A DNA stretch of 38,114 nucleotides from Salinivirgaceae bacterium (lineage in GTDB: Bacteria > Bacteroidota > Bacteroidia > Bacteroidales > SZUA-534). Both the position numbers and the translations under genes were made by a program. The notes below the pieces were generated by a model. The model was not told the DNA's origin. It searched no databases and was given only the letters and a program-made list of their open reading frames with translations. The stretch covers positions 1 to 38,114 of the forward strand of contig JAFZKK010000020.1 of NCBI GenBank assembly GCA_017551905.1, given 5' to 3'. This document shows positions 1 through 7,489 of the stretch, piece after piece; the first letter of the stretch is position 1, and every line of letters begins with the position of its first letter.

Positions 1-31
1 GGTTTGCGTTAGTGTCAGTGTCAGCGTTTTC
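1..31 (-). repeat. Degenerate six-base-period repeat at the window edge
   Basis: The bases run as imperfect hexamers (GTTAGT, GTCAGT, GTCAGC on the + strand; CTNACN on the - strand) and end at a GTTTTCG. A similar run in the opposite orientation lies directly before menD (23304-23335). Its orientation here would suit a promoter for a gene running leftwards out of the window. That gene is not visible, so this is inference. Confidence 0.35.
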
Positions 32-118
32 GACAGAAATACATTTTTTTTGTAAAAATTTCAAAAAAAATGACGGCAGCGTGTAATATTTCGCGAAAGC
101 CGTTGTCTAAAATGCAGA

Positions 119-706
119 ATGATTCAAAAAGCGAACACTGACGAACACAGGCGCATTGCCCGAATAGTTGACTATTTGGGCGCGAACGACCGTCGCAAGG
201 CAGCGGCCGAGTATGCCTATTTTGTGAATCAGTATTCGCAGCAAGTTCTTGATTTTATGGTGCGTATGGTGGGCAGCAAAGCCGATGCCGAGGAGTTGGC
301 GCAAAACGCTTTCGTCAAGGCATTCAGCCGGATAGAGTCATTCGAAGGGCGGGCTTCGTTCCTGACGTGGGTGAGCCGCATAGCCTACAACGAATCGATT
401 AACCACCTGAAACGCCGTAAGATACGTTGGATTGACATTGATGAAGTGCCGATTGCAGACAGCGACCAACTCGACAACGAACTGTCGACCGGAAGCGAGG
501 AGCGCATAAGGCTGATGGAGGAAGCAATCGACATTCTGCCGCCCGACGAGCGGATGCTGGTGCACCTCTACTATTACGAGGACAAACCTCTGCAAGAGAT
601 TGCCTACGTAATGGACGCCGAACCTAACGCGCTGGCAGTCAGGCTTCACCGAATTAGGAAAAAGTTATTGATAATGATTAAAAAGAAAGAATATGAACAA
701 GTTTAA
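119..706 (+). CDS. ECF-type RNA polymerase sigma factor
   Basis: A 195-residue extracytoplasmic-function sigma factor, a normal length for the family. It should bind core RNA polymerase and direct it to a small set of promoters. Region 2 lies at about residues 30-100 and contains a DAEELAQ segment followed by a core-binding/-10 recognition helix (SFLTWVSRIAYN). Region 4 lies at about 130-187 with the helix-turn-helix PLQEIAYVMDAEPNALAVRLHR. The two are joined by an acidic linker. The ATG at 119 is the first usable start after the AT-rich leader; I found no convincing TAnnTTTG promoter upstream. The next gene begins 14 bases before this stop and looks like its membrane-bound anti-sigma factor. 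The target regulon cannot be read from the sequence. Confidence 0.9.
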   Translation: MIQKANTDEHRRIARIVDYLGANDRRKAAAEYAYFVNQYSQQVLDFMVRMVGSKADAEELAQNAFVKAFSRIESFEGRASFLTWVSRIAYNESINHLKRRKIRWIDIDEVPIADSDQLDNELSTGSEERIRLMEEAIDILPPDERMLVHLYYYEDKPLQEIAYVMDAEPNALAVRLHRIRKKLLIMIKKKEYEQV

Positions 707-1583
707 CGACAACGACATACGCGAAGCTCTGCGCCGGAGCGAGGCAAAAAGGCAACATGCCGAAGTACCCGGCGACTTCCTGACCAATGTTTTGGATGCG
801 ATTGACGATGAAGCCGATGCCAAACACAAAACCATAAAACTATGGCGCTGGGTGGCCGCCGCCGCTTGCATTGCGCTTGTAGCCGGCATTGGCTCTGCAA
901 TTCTGTTTGCCGACAAAACCACTCAAGAGTCGGAAATGATTGCCGAAACGCCAGTTGAAGAAAAGATTGAAAATCAGCAATCCACCACGGTTAAAACCGA
1001 CACTGTAACAGAGCCCGCTGCGATTCCGGAACCGAAAATTGAAGCACCAAAACCAAAGGCGAAACCTACCGCAAAGCCCAAACCTGCGGCAGAACCTCAA
1101 CCGGCACCGAATCCGAATTTGAGAATGGAAAGGCCGACTTATGCCGAAAACGAGCCAAAAACCGACGACACCTATCTCGACCCAGCCAAAATGGACGAGT
1201 TTATTTTGAAAATGGCTGAATTTCAAGGCGTAAACAAAATAAAATCAGAGTGTTCAATCGCCAGCGACACCATCTTTGATGAGTCTTTCTATGTCTTTCC
1301 CGCCAAAGAAGATTACGATGTGCTCGGACTTTTTGTGCTGATGGCCAGCAACTATTCCAACACCACGCCGGGTTACATTTTCAACAACTCCGAACAGCAG
1401 GTGTTCTTCACTATCGACGATGTGCAAAACGGGCTGAACTATCTTTGGATAGCCGAGCAGATAGGCAATTCTAATGTGATGATTTACAGCGTTCACGCAC
1501 CTATTGACATTGAATATAAATCAGACTGTTTCCAACAGTTCTACAATGACTTAACGTTTGCAAACTACAATACATATTACTAA
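693..1583 (+). CDS. Probable membrane-anchored anti-sigma factor
   Basis: A 296-residue protein whose start overlaps the sigma factor end by 14 bases, which implies translational coupling. Residues 1-48 are a charged cytoplasmic segment (PGDFLTNVLDAI resembles the short helical anti-sigma region seen in Bacteroidetes). One transmembrane helix lies at about 50-70 (WVAAAACIALVAGIGSAILF). A Pro/Lys/Ala-rich spacer at about 110-147 would span the periplasm, and a C-terminal domain of about 140 residues follows that I do not recognise. The role is inferred from position and topology: holding the ECF sigma factor at the membrane until an envelope signal arrives. There is no canonical zinc-binding anti-sigma motif, so the assignment rests mainly on context. 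Confidence 0.65.
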   Translation: MNKFNDNDIREALRRSEAKRQHAEVPGDFLTNVLDAIDDEADAKHKTIKLWRWVAAAACIALVAGIGSAILFADKTTQESEMIAETPVEEKIENQQSTTVKTDTVTEPAAIPEPKIEAPKPKAKPTAKPKPAAEPQPAPNPNLRMERPTYAENEPKTDDTYLDPAKMDEFILKMAEFQGVNKIKSECSIASDTIFDESFYVFPAKEDYDVLGLFVLMASNYSNTTPGYIFNNSEQQVFFTIDDVQNGLNYLWIAEQIGNSNVMIYSVHAPIDIEYKSDCFQQFYNDLTFANYNTYY

Positions 1584-1601
1584 TCATAAATACGTACTAA
1601 A

Positions 1602-2783
1602 ATGAAGAAAATAACAATTTTAAGCATTATGGCATTGTTCTGCGCCAACGTTGTGGCTCAGTCAGAAAGCCAAACTATTCTTTACAAAAGCAGATGTTGT
1701 ATGACGGCCAGTCCGCCAACGATTACGACATATATTACGGATGAAGAAAATAATGTTATAGGCCAAACGACATCCGTTAGATGGCCAAACAACGAAAAAG
1801 ACAGTTGGATGAAAGACACTTGCTGGGTTAAAGCACCTGTCATCAGCCCCAACTATTATGACTCCTTGTTTCCTGGTATGAGAACTGCAACTCCTAATAA
1901 CACGAATGTTAATTTGGTGGTTATCAATTGGATGCTGGCTATTGAAAACGACGAAACCGTGATGCACTGTTTCTTCACAATGCCAGCCGATACTGTAACC
2001 AACCTTTTCCTTGCAATGGAGGAAACCGCCATTGTTGACTTAAGGACAGGTGTTAATTATCGAATCAGGCGAACAGAGCCAGAATGTATGAGGAAGCACA
2101 TTGGCGTGACAGCAAAAAAAGGCGATGTTCTCGACTTCAAAATCTATTTCCCAAAACTTTCTGAAACCACTAAAATTGTGTCAATCTATACAGTTCCATT
2201 ATGGACTCAATATGGCGGAGTCGAATACATTTTAACACGAGAAAATAAAGTCCAAAAAGAGTACGACGACGTTCCGAATATAATTTCACCAACCTTTGTA
2301 AGTAAAAGTGAAGAAAAATATAATAAAGACAACTGGGATACCTGGCGGCACTACAAAGATGCGCACCTTATAAAGCCCCTTAAAGATGGCACAATGGCAC
2401 TTTGGAACACGCCCGAGGCAACCTATATTGCCATTGCCCGCGAACAAAACTCAATGGGAGAATACTACGCTATACGGTCCGGAACAATGCTTATCGACAA
2501 CCGCGGTAACCGCTACAAACTCAAACGAGTTGGCAGTGGTAATCTGCCTATGGATGAATTATTTTGGATAGACGGCTATTCGGGTGATTTTCTCGCGTTT
2601 TTATTGGAATTTGAGCCTATGCCGCCTTCTGTCACCTCCTTCTCCTACGTTGTGCCAGACCTTGAGCCTTTTTACGTGATGTTTGCAAATCCCAAAGGCG
2701 GAGTACGCTCCAATCTGAATGTCAACGAACTTCGAGCAAACCAGTCGTTATTTGAGTATAATCCGAGAGTAATTAAAGAATAA
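1602..2783 (+). CDS. Secreted protein of unknown function
   Basis: A 393-residue protein with a clear signal peptide (MKKITILSIMALFCANVVAQ, predicted cleavage after the AQ) and no further membrane segment. The mature part is rich in beta-forming, aromatic and charged residues. I recognise no catalytic motif and no T9SS sorting domain. It starts 18 bases after the anti-sigma-like gene and is followed by a strong terminator at 2834-2858, so it probably closes the sigma/anti-sigma operon. In that position it could be an envelope component sensed or controlled by the sigma system, but this is only context. Confidence 0.75.
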   Translation: MKKITILSIMALFCANVVAQSESQTILYKSRCCMTASPPTITTYITDEENNVIGQTTSVRWPNNEKDSWMKDTCWVKAPVISPNYYDSLFPGMRTATPNNTNVNLVVINWMLAIENDETVMHCFFTMPADTVTNLFLAMEETAIVDLRTGVNYRIRRTEPECMRKHIGVTAKKGDVLDFKIYFPKLSETTKIVSIYTVPLWTQYGGVEYILTRENKVQKEYDDVPNIISPTFVSKSEEKYNKDNWDTWRHYKDAHLIKPLKDGTMALWNTPEATYIAIAREQNSMGEYYAIRSGTMLIDNRGNRYKLKRVGSGNLPMDELFWIDGYSGDFLAFLLEFEPMPPSVTSFSYVVPDLEPFYVMFANPKGGVRSNLNVNELRANQSLFEYNPRVIKE

Positions 2784-2833
2784 TTTCCCCAAATAGTTTT
2801 TTTATTAATCAACTAACCAAACCATTATGGTGG

Positions 2834-2858
2834 GCGCACCTTCAGGTGCGCTTTTTTT
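2834..2858 (+). terminator. Rho-independent terminator after the sigma operon
   Basis: A perfect 7-bp stem (GCGCACC / GGTGCGC) closes a TTCA loop and is followed by seven T. It is preceded by AACTAACCAAACCATTATGG (2811-2830), a leader-like motif whose ATG at 2826 opens a 15-codon frame running through the hairpin and ending at 2873. A very similar motif occurs at 9611-9634. Confidence 0.85.
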
Positions 2859-2931
2859 ACTATTAAAAAGCTAACAAAAACGAACATATTTTCAAAAAGT
2901 TCGTATATAAGCAACAAAATGAGAAACGACA

Positions 2932-3997
2932 ATGAAAGCGAGTTATTTAAAGATTATATTAACAATAGCCATGATGATTGGCTACGGAAGCGTATTTGCG
3001 GAAAACAAAACCATAACTACTAATACGACATATTCCGGCAGTTCCACAATTGTTGTAATCGATGGAGACCTAATTATAAATAATGGCATAAAATTGACAG
3101 TAACAGACGGTGCCACACTAATTGTGAATAACGATTTACATATAAGAAATAAGGGTAAGATAGACGTTTCGAACAATGCTTTAGTTATGATTAAGGGAAT
3201 AGTTTATCAAGATGCGGGTCATGCTAATTTGGATAATACTTCTTTTTTTTGTCAGTGGAGGTTTGGATGCTAAAAACAACAATTTTTCCCTGCCTGACCC
3301 TGACATGGGCAAAACTTATATAGCTGGTAACAATACATACGGAGACCCTGGTGTTCTGGCTGAAATTGTGGAAAATTTATATGATAAATTGGAGGGTTCA
3401 GGTATTGAATTCACTATGCCGGAATATGTAACAACAATATTACATGCCGAGGAATCGGTTTTACCCATTGAACTCACCTATTTCGTTGCCCACCAAACTT
3501 CGAAGGGCGTAAAATTCGAGTGGCAGACGGCCTCTGAGAAGGACAACGACTACTTCAACATTGAGTACAGTACCGATGCGCTTAACTTCAGCGAGTTGGC
3601 AACAGTAAACGGTGCGGGCACGTCAACGGAAATCATAAACTATGAATACAATTACAGCACCAATGCTACCGGTGTGATGTATTACCGTCTGCGCCAGACC
3701 GATTACGACGGCCAATCGGCCTTCTCTGACATAGTGGCTCTCTCCCGCCCTGCCGAGCACCAAACCGCCAACGCCAGCAATATCGACATAAAGCTTTATC
3801 CGAATCCAGCAACCGATTATATGCAAATTAAAGGGGATGGTATCGTGAGTGTAGAATTTGTAAATGCAAGCGGACGGGTTCTGTCAGCGGCCGGACTACA
3901 GGCTTCGTACAGCATAAGCAATCTGCCGCAAGGGGTAAATTATGTAATTATACACACAACTCAAGGCAACGCCATTCGGCAATTTATAAAACATTGA
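2932..3997 (+). pseudogene. T9SS-secreted protein gene, frameshifted at a T8 run
   Basis: Two overlapping frames make one protein. Frame A (2932-3273) gives a signal peptide ending near VFAENK and a repetitive beta-rich region with NNGIKLTVTDGATLIVNNDL. Frame B (open from 3212 to 3997) continues with a fibronectin-like module (VLPIELTYFVAHQ, FEWQTASEKDNDYFNIEYS) and a T9SS type A sorting domain (KLYPNPATDYMQI to the terminal RQFIKH). The frames meet at eight T at 3243-3250. Seven T would join them as NTSFFVSGGLDA, giving about 354 residues. As written, the product stops after 113 residues without its sorting signal. This could be a true null allele, phase variation by slippage, or a homopolymer sequencing error. 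The intact product would be an exported, surface-attached protein of unknown function. Confidence 0.75.
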
Positions 3998-4059
3998 TTT
4001 CCAAATCAGTTATTTCCGAATCCGAATTCGCACCAATGCGTAAGGCACAAAAATAAAAA

Positions 4060-4087
4060 AGCCGCCCAAGACAACTCGTGGGCGGCT
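4060..4087. terminator. Bidirectional terminator between convergent genes
   Basis: The perfect 9-bp arms AGCCGCCCA and TGGGCGGCT enclose a 10-base loop. Five A precede the hairpin and three further T follow it, so it can stop transcription from both the T9SS cargo gene (+) and the PII-like gene (-). Confidence 0.85.
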
Positions 4088-4108
4088 TTTAACAATTTTA
4101 CACCTCGC

Positions 4109-5323
4109 TTACAACGCTCTAACATACGTCGAAGGCGAGTCCAAAACCTTGATTTTGTCAACGTTCTCCTTGTCGATGGTGCTGATTTGCAGCAGCGAAT
4201 CGACCACCGTGTCGGCCATTGTGGCGGGGATGCTGACGGCGCTGCGCACGAGCGATTGTTTGCCGAGCTCGCCTTGTCCCGAAATTCTTGTGATACGCGT
4301 TGTGGTTGCGCCCGTTGCGCCCACGTTAAGGCAGGTGGCGCGCAGGTCGTCGATGCGGTCCTCGTCCGAGATGATGGTCACCTCGCAGTTGTCGGGATGC
4401 ACGTAGGCGTTGCGGCTGTCGGCGGCGTCGGCGGCGTCCAAACGGCGGCGCCAGTTGGTGTTGCCCTTCAGCGAGTCGATGGCGGCAATCACCTGTTCCA
4501 TTGACGCTGCAAACTTCTGCCCGCCAATCTTCATATACGTATCGATAAGTCCCACAGTGATAGGCGTTTGGTAGATGAAGCCACGGCCCGGGCGGTCGAG
4601 TTTGGCCTGTTCTGCCAGCAGTTGGGCAATGCTACTCGAATCTTGTTCGGGCATAATCAGATGCACAATCTCCTTCTCGGCCGGAATGGTGACGCGGATA
4701 AGCCCCAGTTGGTCGCGGATGTCGTTGCCGGTGGCGTTGGTGAGTTGCGGCACGCAGATGCCCAGGTCGAGCGCGTTTTTGGCCAGATTGTCGCCCTCGC
4801 CATTCTCCGACAGAACGCAAATCATATACGAAAGGTGATTCAACAGCGTAACGTCGTCGTTTTCAACCTTTTTGCTTTCCAAGAAAGCCAGGTTGATGAC
4901 CGGCGGCTGATTGCTGAACTCCATAAGGTCTTGCGAGAAGATGGTTCCGCGGCCCGGCACGTTCAATCCCGCCAAGGCGATGATGGCGCTGATGGTGTCT
5001 TTGGCGTTCTCGCGCGGCACGGTGAACCTGAAAATGGTTGAAGGTGTGCTTCTTAACTTGACCGTATCGCCCGGAATGCCGAACGGCAGCGGTTTCACAA
5101 GTTCGCGAACGTTACGGGCCTGTTCAATATATGCGTCAACCTCAAGTTGCGTCAAAAAATCCTGAAGCAAGGCACTTAAATTGTTGTTAATCATACAAGT
5201 TATAAGGCTCACACGATGCGGTGTGTAGATGCCTTTGGCCATTTGTGTCCGCCAGACGGTACGCGACGGCGAGAACGCGCGGTTCTTGCCCGTCTTTTCC
5301 ATTTCTATATTATTATCATTCAT
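4109..5323 (-). CDS. Protein with three PII-like modules, partner of the DUF1538 protein
   Basis: A 404-residue soluble protein. After an N-terminal extension of about 90 residues there seem to be three related alpha/beta modules of the PII-like (ferredoxin) type. Module 1 (about 95-150) has VPGRGTIF and module 2 (about 160-255) has RPGRGFIY; both resemble the glycine-rich GRG-T-I-F turn of nitrogen-regulator PII proteins. Module 3 (about 310-395) keeps the fold pattern (GATGATTTRITRISGQGELG) but not the exact motif. The gene overlaps the end of the DUF1538 gene by 8 bases, so the two are translated together. PII-type genes next to DUF1538 membrane proteins are known to me as a recurring arrangement, and the likely role is nucleotide-responsive control of that protein. 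The fold call is by eye. A later start at Met44 (MINNNLSALLQDF) is possible. Confidence 0.65.
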   Translation of the reverse strand: MNDNNIEMEKTGKNRAFSPSRTVWRTQMAKGIYTPHRVSLITCMINNNLSALLQDFLTQLEVDAYIEQARNVRELVKPLPFGIPGDTVKLRSTPSTIFRFTVPRENAKDTISAIIALAGLNVPGRGTIFSQDLMEFSNQPPVINLAFLESKKVENDDVTLLNHLSYMICVLSENGEGDNLAKNALDLGICVPQLTNATGNDIRDQLGLIRVTIPAEKEIVHLIMPEQDSSSIAQLLAEQAKLDRPGRGFIYQTPITVGLIDTYMKIGGQKFAASMEQVIAAIDSLKGNTNWRRRLDAADAADSRNAYVHPDNCEVTIISDEDRIDDLRATCLNVGATGATTTRITRISGQGELGKQSLVRSAVSIPATMADTVVDSLLQISTIDKENVDKIKVLDSPSTYVRAL

Positions 5324-7373
5324 TGTCGTTGGTCTTTAGGGTTTTACGTTGTTTCAGTCGGGTGAAGATTCCGAACACAAGCACGGTGATAATCGGCCAG
5401 GCCGAAGCCATTGCCAGAATGCCGAATCCGTCGGAAATGTTGAGTGCTCCGCCGATGCCAAGGCCCAGCGCCAGCACCAGCGGCACGGTAACAGGTCCTG
5501 TTGTCACGCCGCCGCTATCCCACGCTATCGATGCGAAACCGTCTTCGCTGAAAATGGTGAGTATCAGCAACAAAGCGTACGAAGCGACTATCAGCCAGAC
5601 GAGCGGCAAATCGAACAAGATGCGCGACAGGCCGAGCACAATGCCCATTCCCACGCCCACCGACACAACTTGCACAATCTGTTTGCGCTTGATGGCGCCA
5701 ACGGTCAGGTCTTCGACAGTGATTCCCAATGCGTTAAGCGCGGGCTCGGCGAGTGTTGCGCCATAGCCAAGGCCGAAGGCAAACAGCAGCACCAGCACAA
5801 TTCCCAGCACCGACAGTTTGCTGTTGAACAGCGGCTTTTCGGTAATTATCTGTGTATACGTGTGTTTCTCGTTATCATAATAATCAGGATTGTACTCAAC
5901 AGGCTTCACTTGACCATTCTCGTAAAGGTTGAAGAAGGTCAGATTTTCGCCCTCTGGGCTGATGCCGCTGTAGAGCATTGTGCTGTCGAAGTTGTTGATT
6001 ACCACCTGTTCAACGAATTTCTCCTCGCTTGCGAAAGCCTTCGGAAGTTGCGCTCCCACCTCACCGCCGAGCGAGCCCAGACCGAGTTTGATGCCCGATG
6101 TGAGCAGAATCATACCGATGAGCGTGAAACCGAGTCCCAGAGCCACCTCGTCTTTGTTGCGGATTTTCTCGCGAAGGAAGAGCGTGAGCACCAAAATGAG
6201 CAGCAGCGTGAGCGGAATCACAGCCCGCAGGCCGCCAACCGTCTCCTCTTTGAGCGTCTCGCTCAACGGCTCGGTGACGGGCGCCTCGCTCGAAATCTCG
6301 ACCGACGAGAGCAAGCCGCGCTCATAATCGCCAGCGCGGTGTGCAAGCCAGTCCTGAAGTGTTTGGTTTCCAAGATATTGACGGCAAACCGACTCGTCGT
6401 TGGCAATGGCCAGAATGGTTTGGTTGAACTTGGCCGAATCGTTGCCAAACAAGGCGCGGCGGCCTTTCTCGCTACCGTGCGTAAAGGCGTGCTCGGCAAT
6501 CATTGCCTCGTTGCCGTTGAAAAGTTGTGCTGAAACAGCCTTGTTTTCAGGCGCGAAGAAGTTCTCCTCCGTTGTAGCGGACGGAATAAGCGTGTTCAGG
6601 TAAAGTCCAAGACCCAGCACAGCCGCAATCGGGAATGCCGACGCCAGCATAATGATACCGAATCCGCCGTCGTTGCCCGAACCTTTGTTGGCCGTGCGCG
6701 AAACACCGATACCCAGCGCCAGCACAAGCGGCACGGTGACGGCTCCTGTTGTTACGGCGCCGCAGTCCCACGCCAGGCCGATTATCTTCGACAGATTGAC
6801 GTTGAACGACGCATAAACCGTCAGTGCCATTACCAGCGGAATGACCACGAATATTATCGGTTTGATGTTCCAGTTGTAGTAGAAACGGCACATACCCAGC
6901 GCCACAGCCAGACCAACGCCCGCTCCAACAGAGTTGACGAGCATTCCCGAGTATTTGTCGAGAATCATATAGAGCAGCGGCGAGTCCCACGCCGTGATGG
7001 TTGCCCCGGCGGTCTTTAGCGAGCTGATGGCAGGTTCGGCAAGTGTTGAGCCGAAGCCCAGAATGATGCCGAAAATGCAGATTGGCACAATGCCCACTTT
7101 GGCAGGCAGCTTCACTCCCACGCGCTCGCCAATGGGCATCATACCCAGCACAAGCCCCTCAAGGAAGAAAGCCAGACCGAACACCACAAGGGCTATGCCG
7201 CCCGCCGTTCCAAGCGCGTTGGCCAACGGTGTGCGCAAAATAGCCACCTGAAAAAACACAAGGTAGAGTATGATAAAGGCTACCGACTTTATCTGCCCCA
7301 CAATCCGCGATTTGGCATAACCGCCTATCATCATAAGCGAATCGCCAATCGGAAGACGTTTTCTATTCATCAT
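5316..7373 (-). CDS. DUF1538 integral membrane protein, internally duplicated
   Basis: A 685-residue polytopic membrane protein made of two homologous halves. The signatures repeat: GSTLAEPA near residue 105 and GATLAEPA near 535; AWDCGAVTTGAVTVPLVLAL near 200 and AWDSGGVTTGPVTVPLVLAL near 615; GGFGIIMLASAFPI and DGFGILAMASAWPI after these. The stretch at about 270-380 is hydrophilic and probably exposed. Inverted or direct duplication with conserved Gly, Thr and Asp in helices is typical of secondary transporters, but the substrate of DUF1538 proteins is unknown to me. It leads a two-gene operon with the PII-like protein, and a good promoter match lies 80 bases upstream (7454-7484). Confidence 0.85.
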   Translation of the reverse strand: MMNRKRLPIGDSLMMIGGYAKSRIVGQIKSVAFIILYLVFFQVAILRTPLANALGTAGGIALVVFGLAFFLEGLVLGMMPIGERVGVKLPAKVGIVPICIFGIILGFGSTLAEPAISSLKTAGATITAWDSPLLYMILDKYSGMLVNSVGAGVGLAVALGMCRFYYNWNIKPIIFVVIPLVMALTVYASFNVNLSKIIGLAWDCGAVTTGAVTVPLVLALGIGVSRTANKGSGNDGGFGIIMLASAFPIAAVLGLGLYLNTLIPSATTEENFFAPENKAVSAQLFNGNEAMIAEHAFTHGSEKGRRALFGNDSAKFNQTILAIANDESVCRQYLGNQTLQDWLAHRAGDYERGLLSSVEISSEAPVTEPLSETLKEETVGGLRAVIPLTLLLILVLTLFLREKIRNKDEVALGLGFTLIGMILLTSGIKLGLGSLGGEVGAQLPKAFASEEKFVEQVVINNFDSTMLYSGISPEGENLTFFNLYENGQVKPVEYNPDYYDNEKHTYTQIITEKPLFNSKLSVLGIVLVLLFAFGLGYGATLAEPALNALGITVEDLTVGAIKRKQIVQVVSVGVGMGIVLGLSRILFDLPLVWLIVASYALLLILTIFSEDGFASIAWDSGGVTTGPVTVPLVLALGLGIGGALNISDGFGILAMASAWPIITVLVFGIFTRLKQRKTLKTNDNE

Positions 7374-7453
7374 AATAACACAGAATTATTAAAACACTTT
7401 TCGAATTTCAATCAAAACGCACAAACGCCCCGATTAAAACCCCTATTTTTTCC

Positions 7454-7484
7454 CAAAAATACCAATCTGATTTGAAAAAACAAT
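7454..7484 (-). promoter_or_regulatory. Bacteroidetes-type promoter for the DUF1538 operon
   Basis: On the - strand ATTG is followed after 19 bases by TATTTTTG, which matches the Bacteroidetes TTTG / TAnnTTTG pattern with one change in the -33 element. It lies about 80 bases before the start codon at 7373, in the gap after the ABC-F gene. Confidence 0.45.
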
Positions 7485-7489
7485 GTATT

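Noticed and set aside
49..93. TTTG and TAATATTTCG as a promoter for the sigma factor
   Set aside because: Spacing between the elements is about 31 bases, too long, and the -7 box does not match TAnnTTTG.
4187..5041. Long + strand frames opposite the PII-like gene
   Set aside because: They are shadows of a GC-rich - strand coding sequence; the - strand frame has family motifs and coupling with DUF1538.
5349..6533. 394-codon + strand frame opposite the DUF1538 gene
   Set aside because: The translation is low-complexity Gln/His/Arg-rich, as expected for the complement of a membrane-protein gene.
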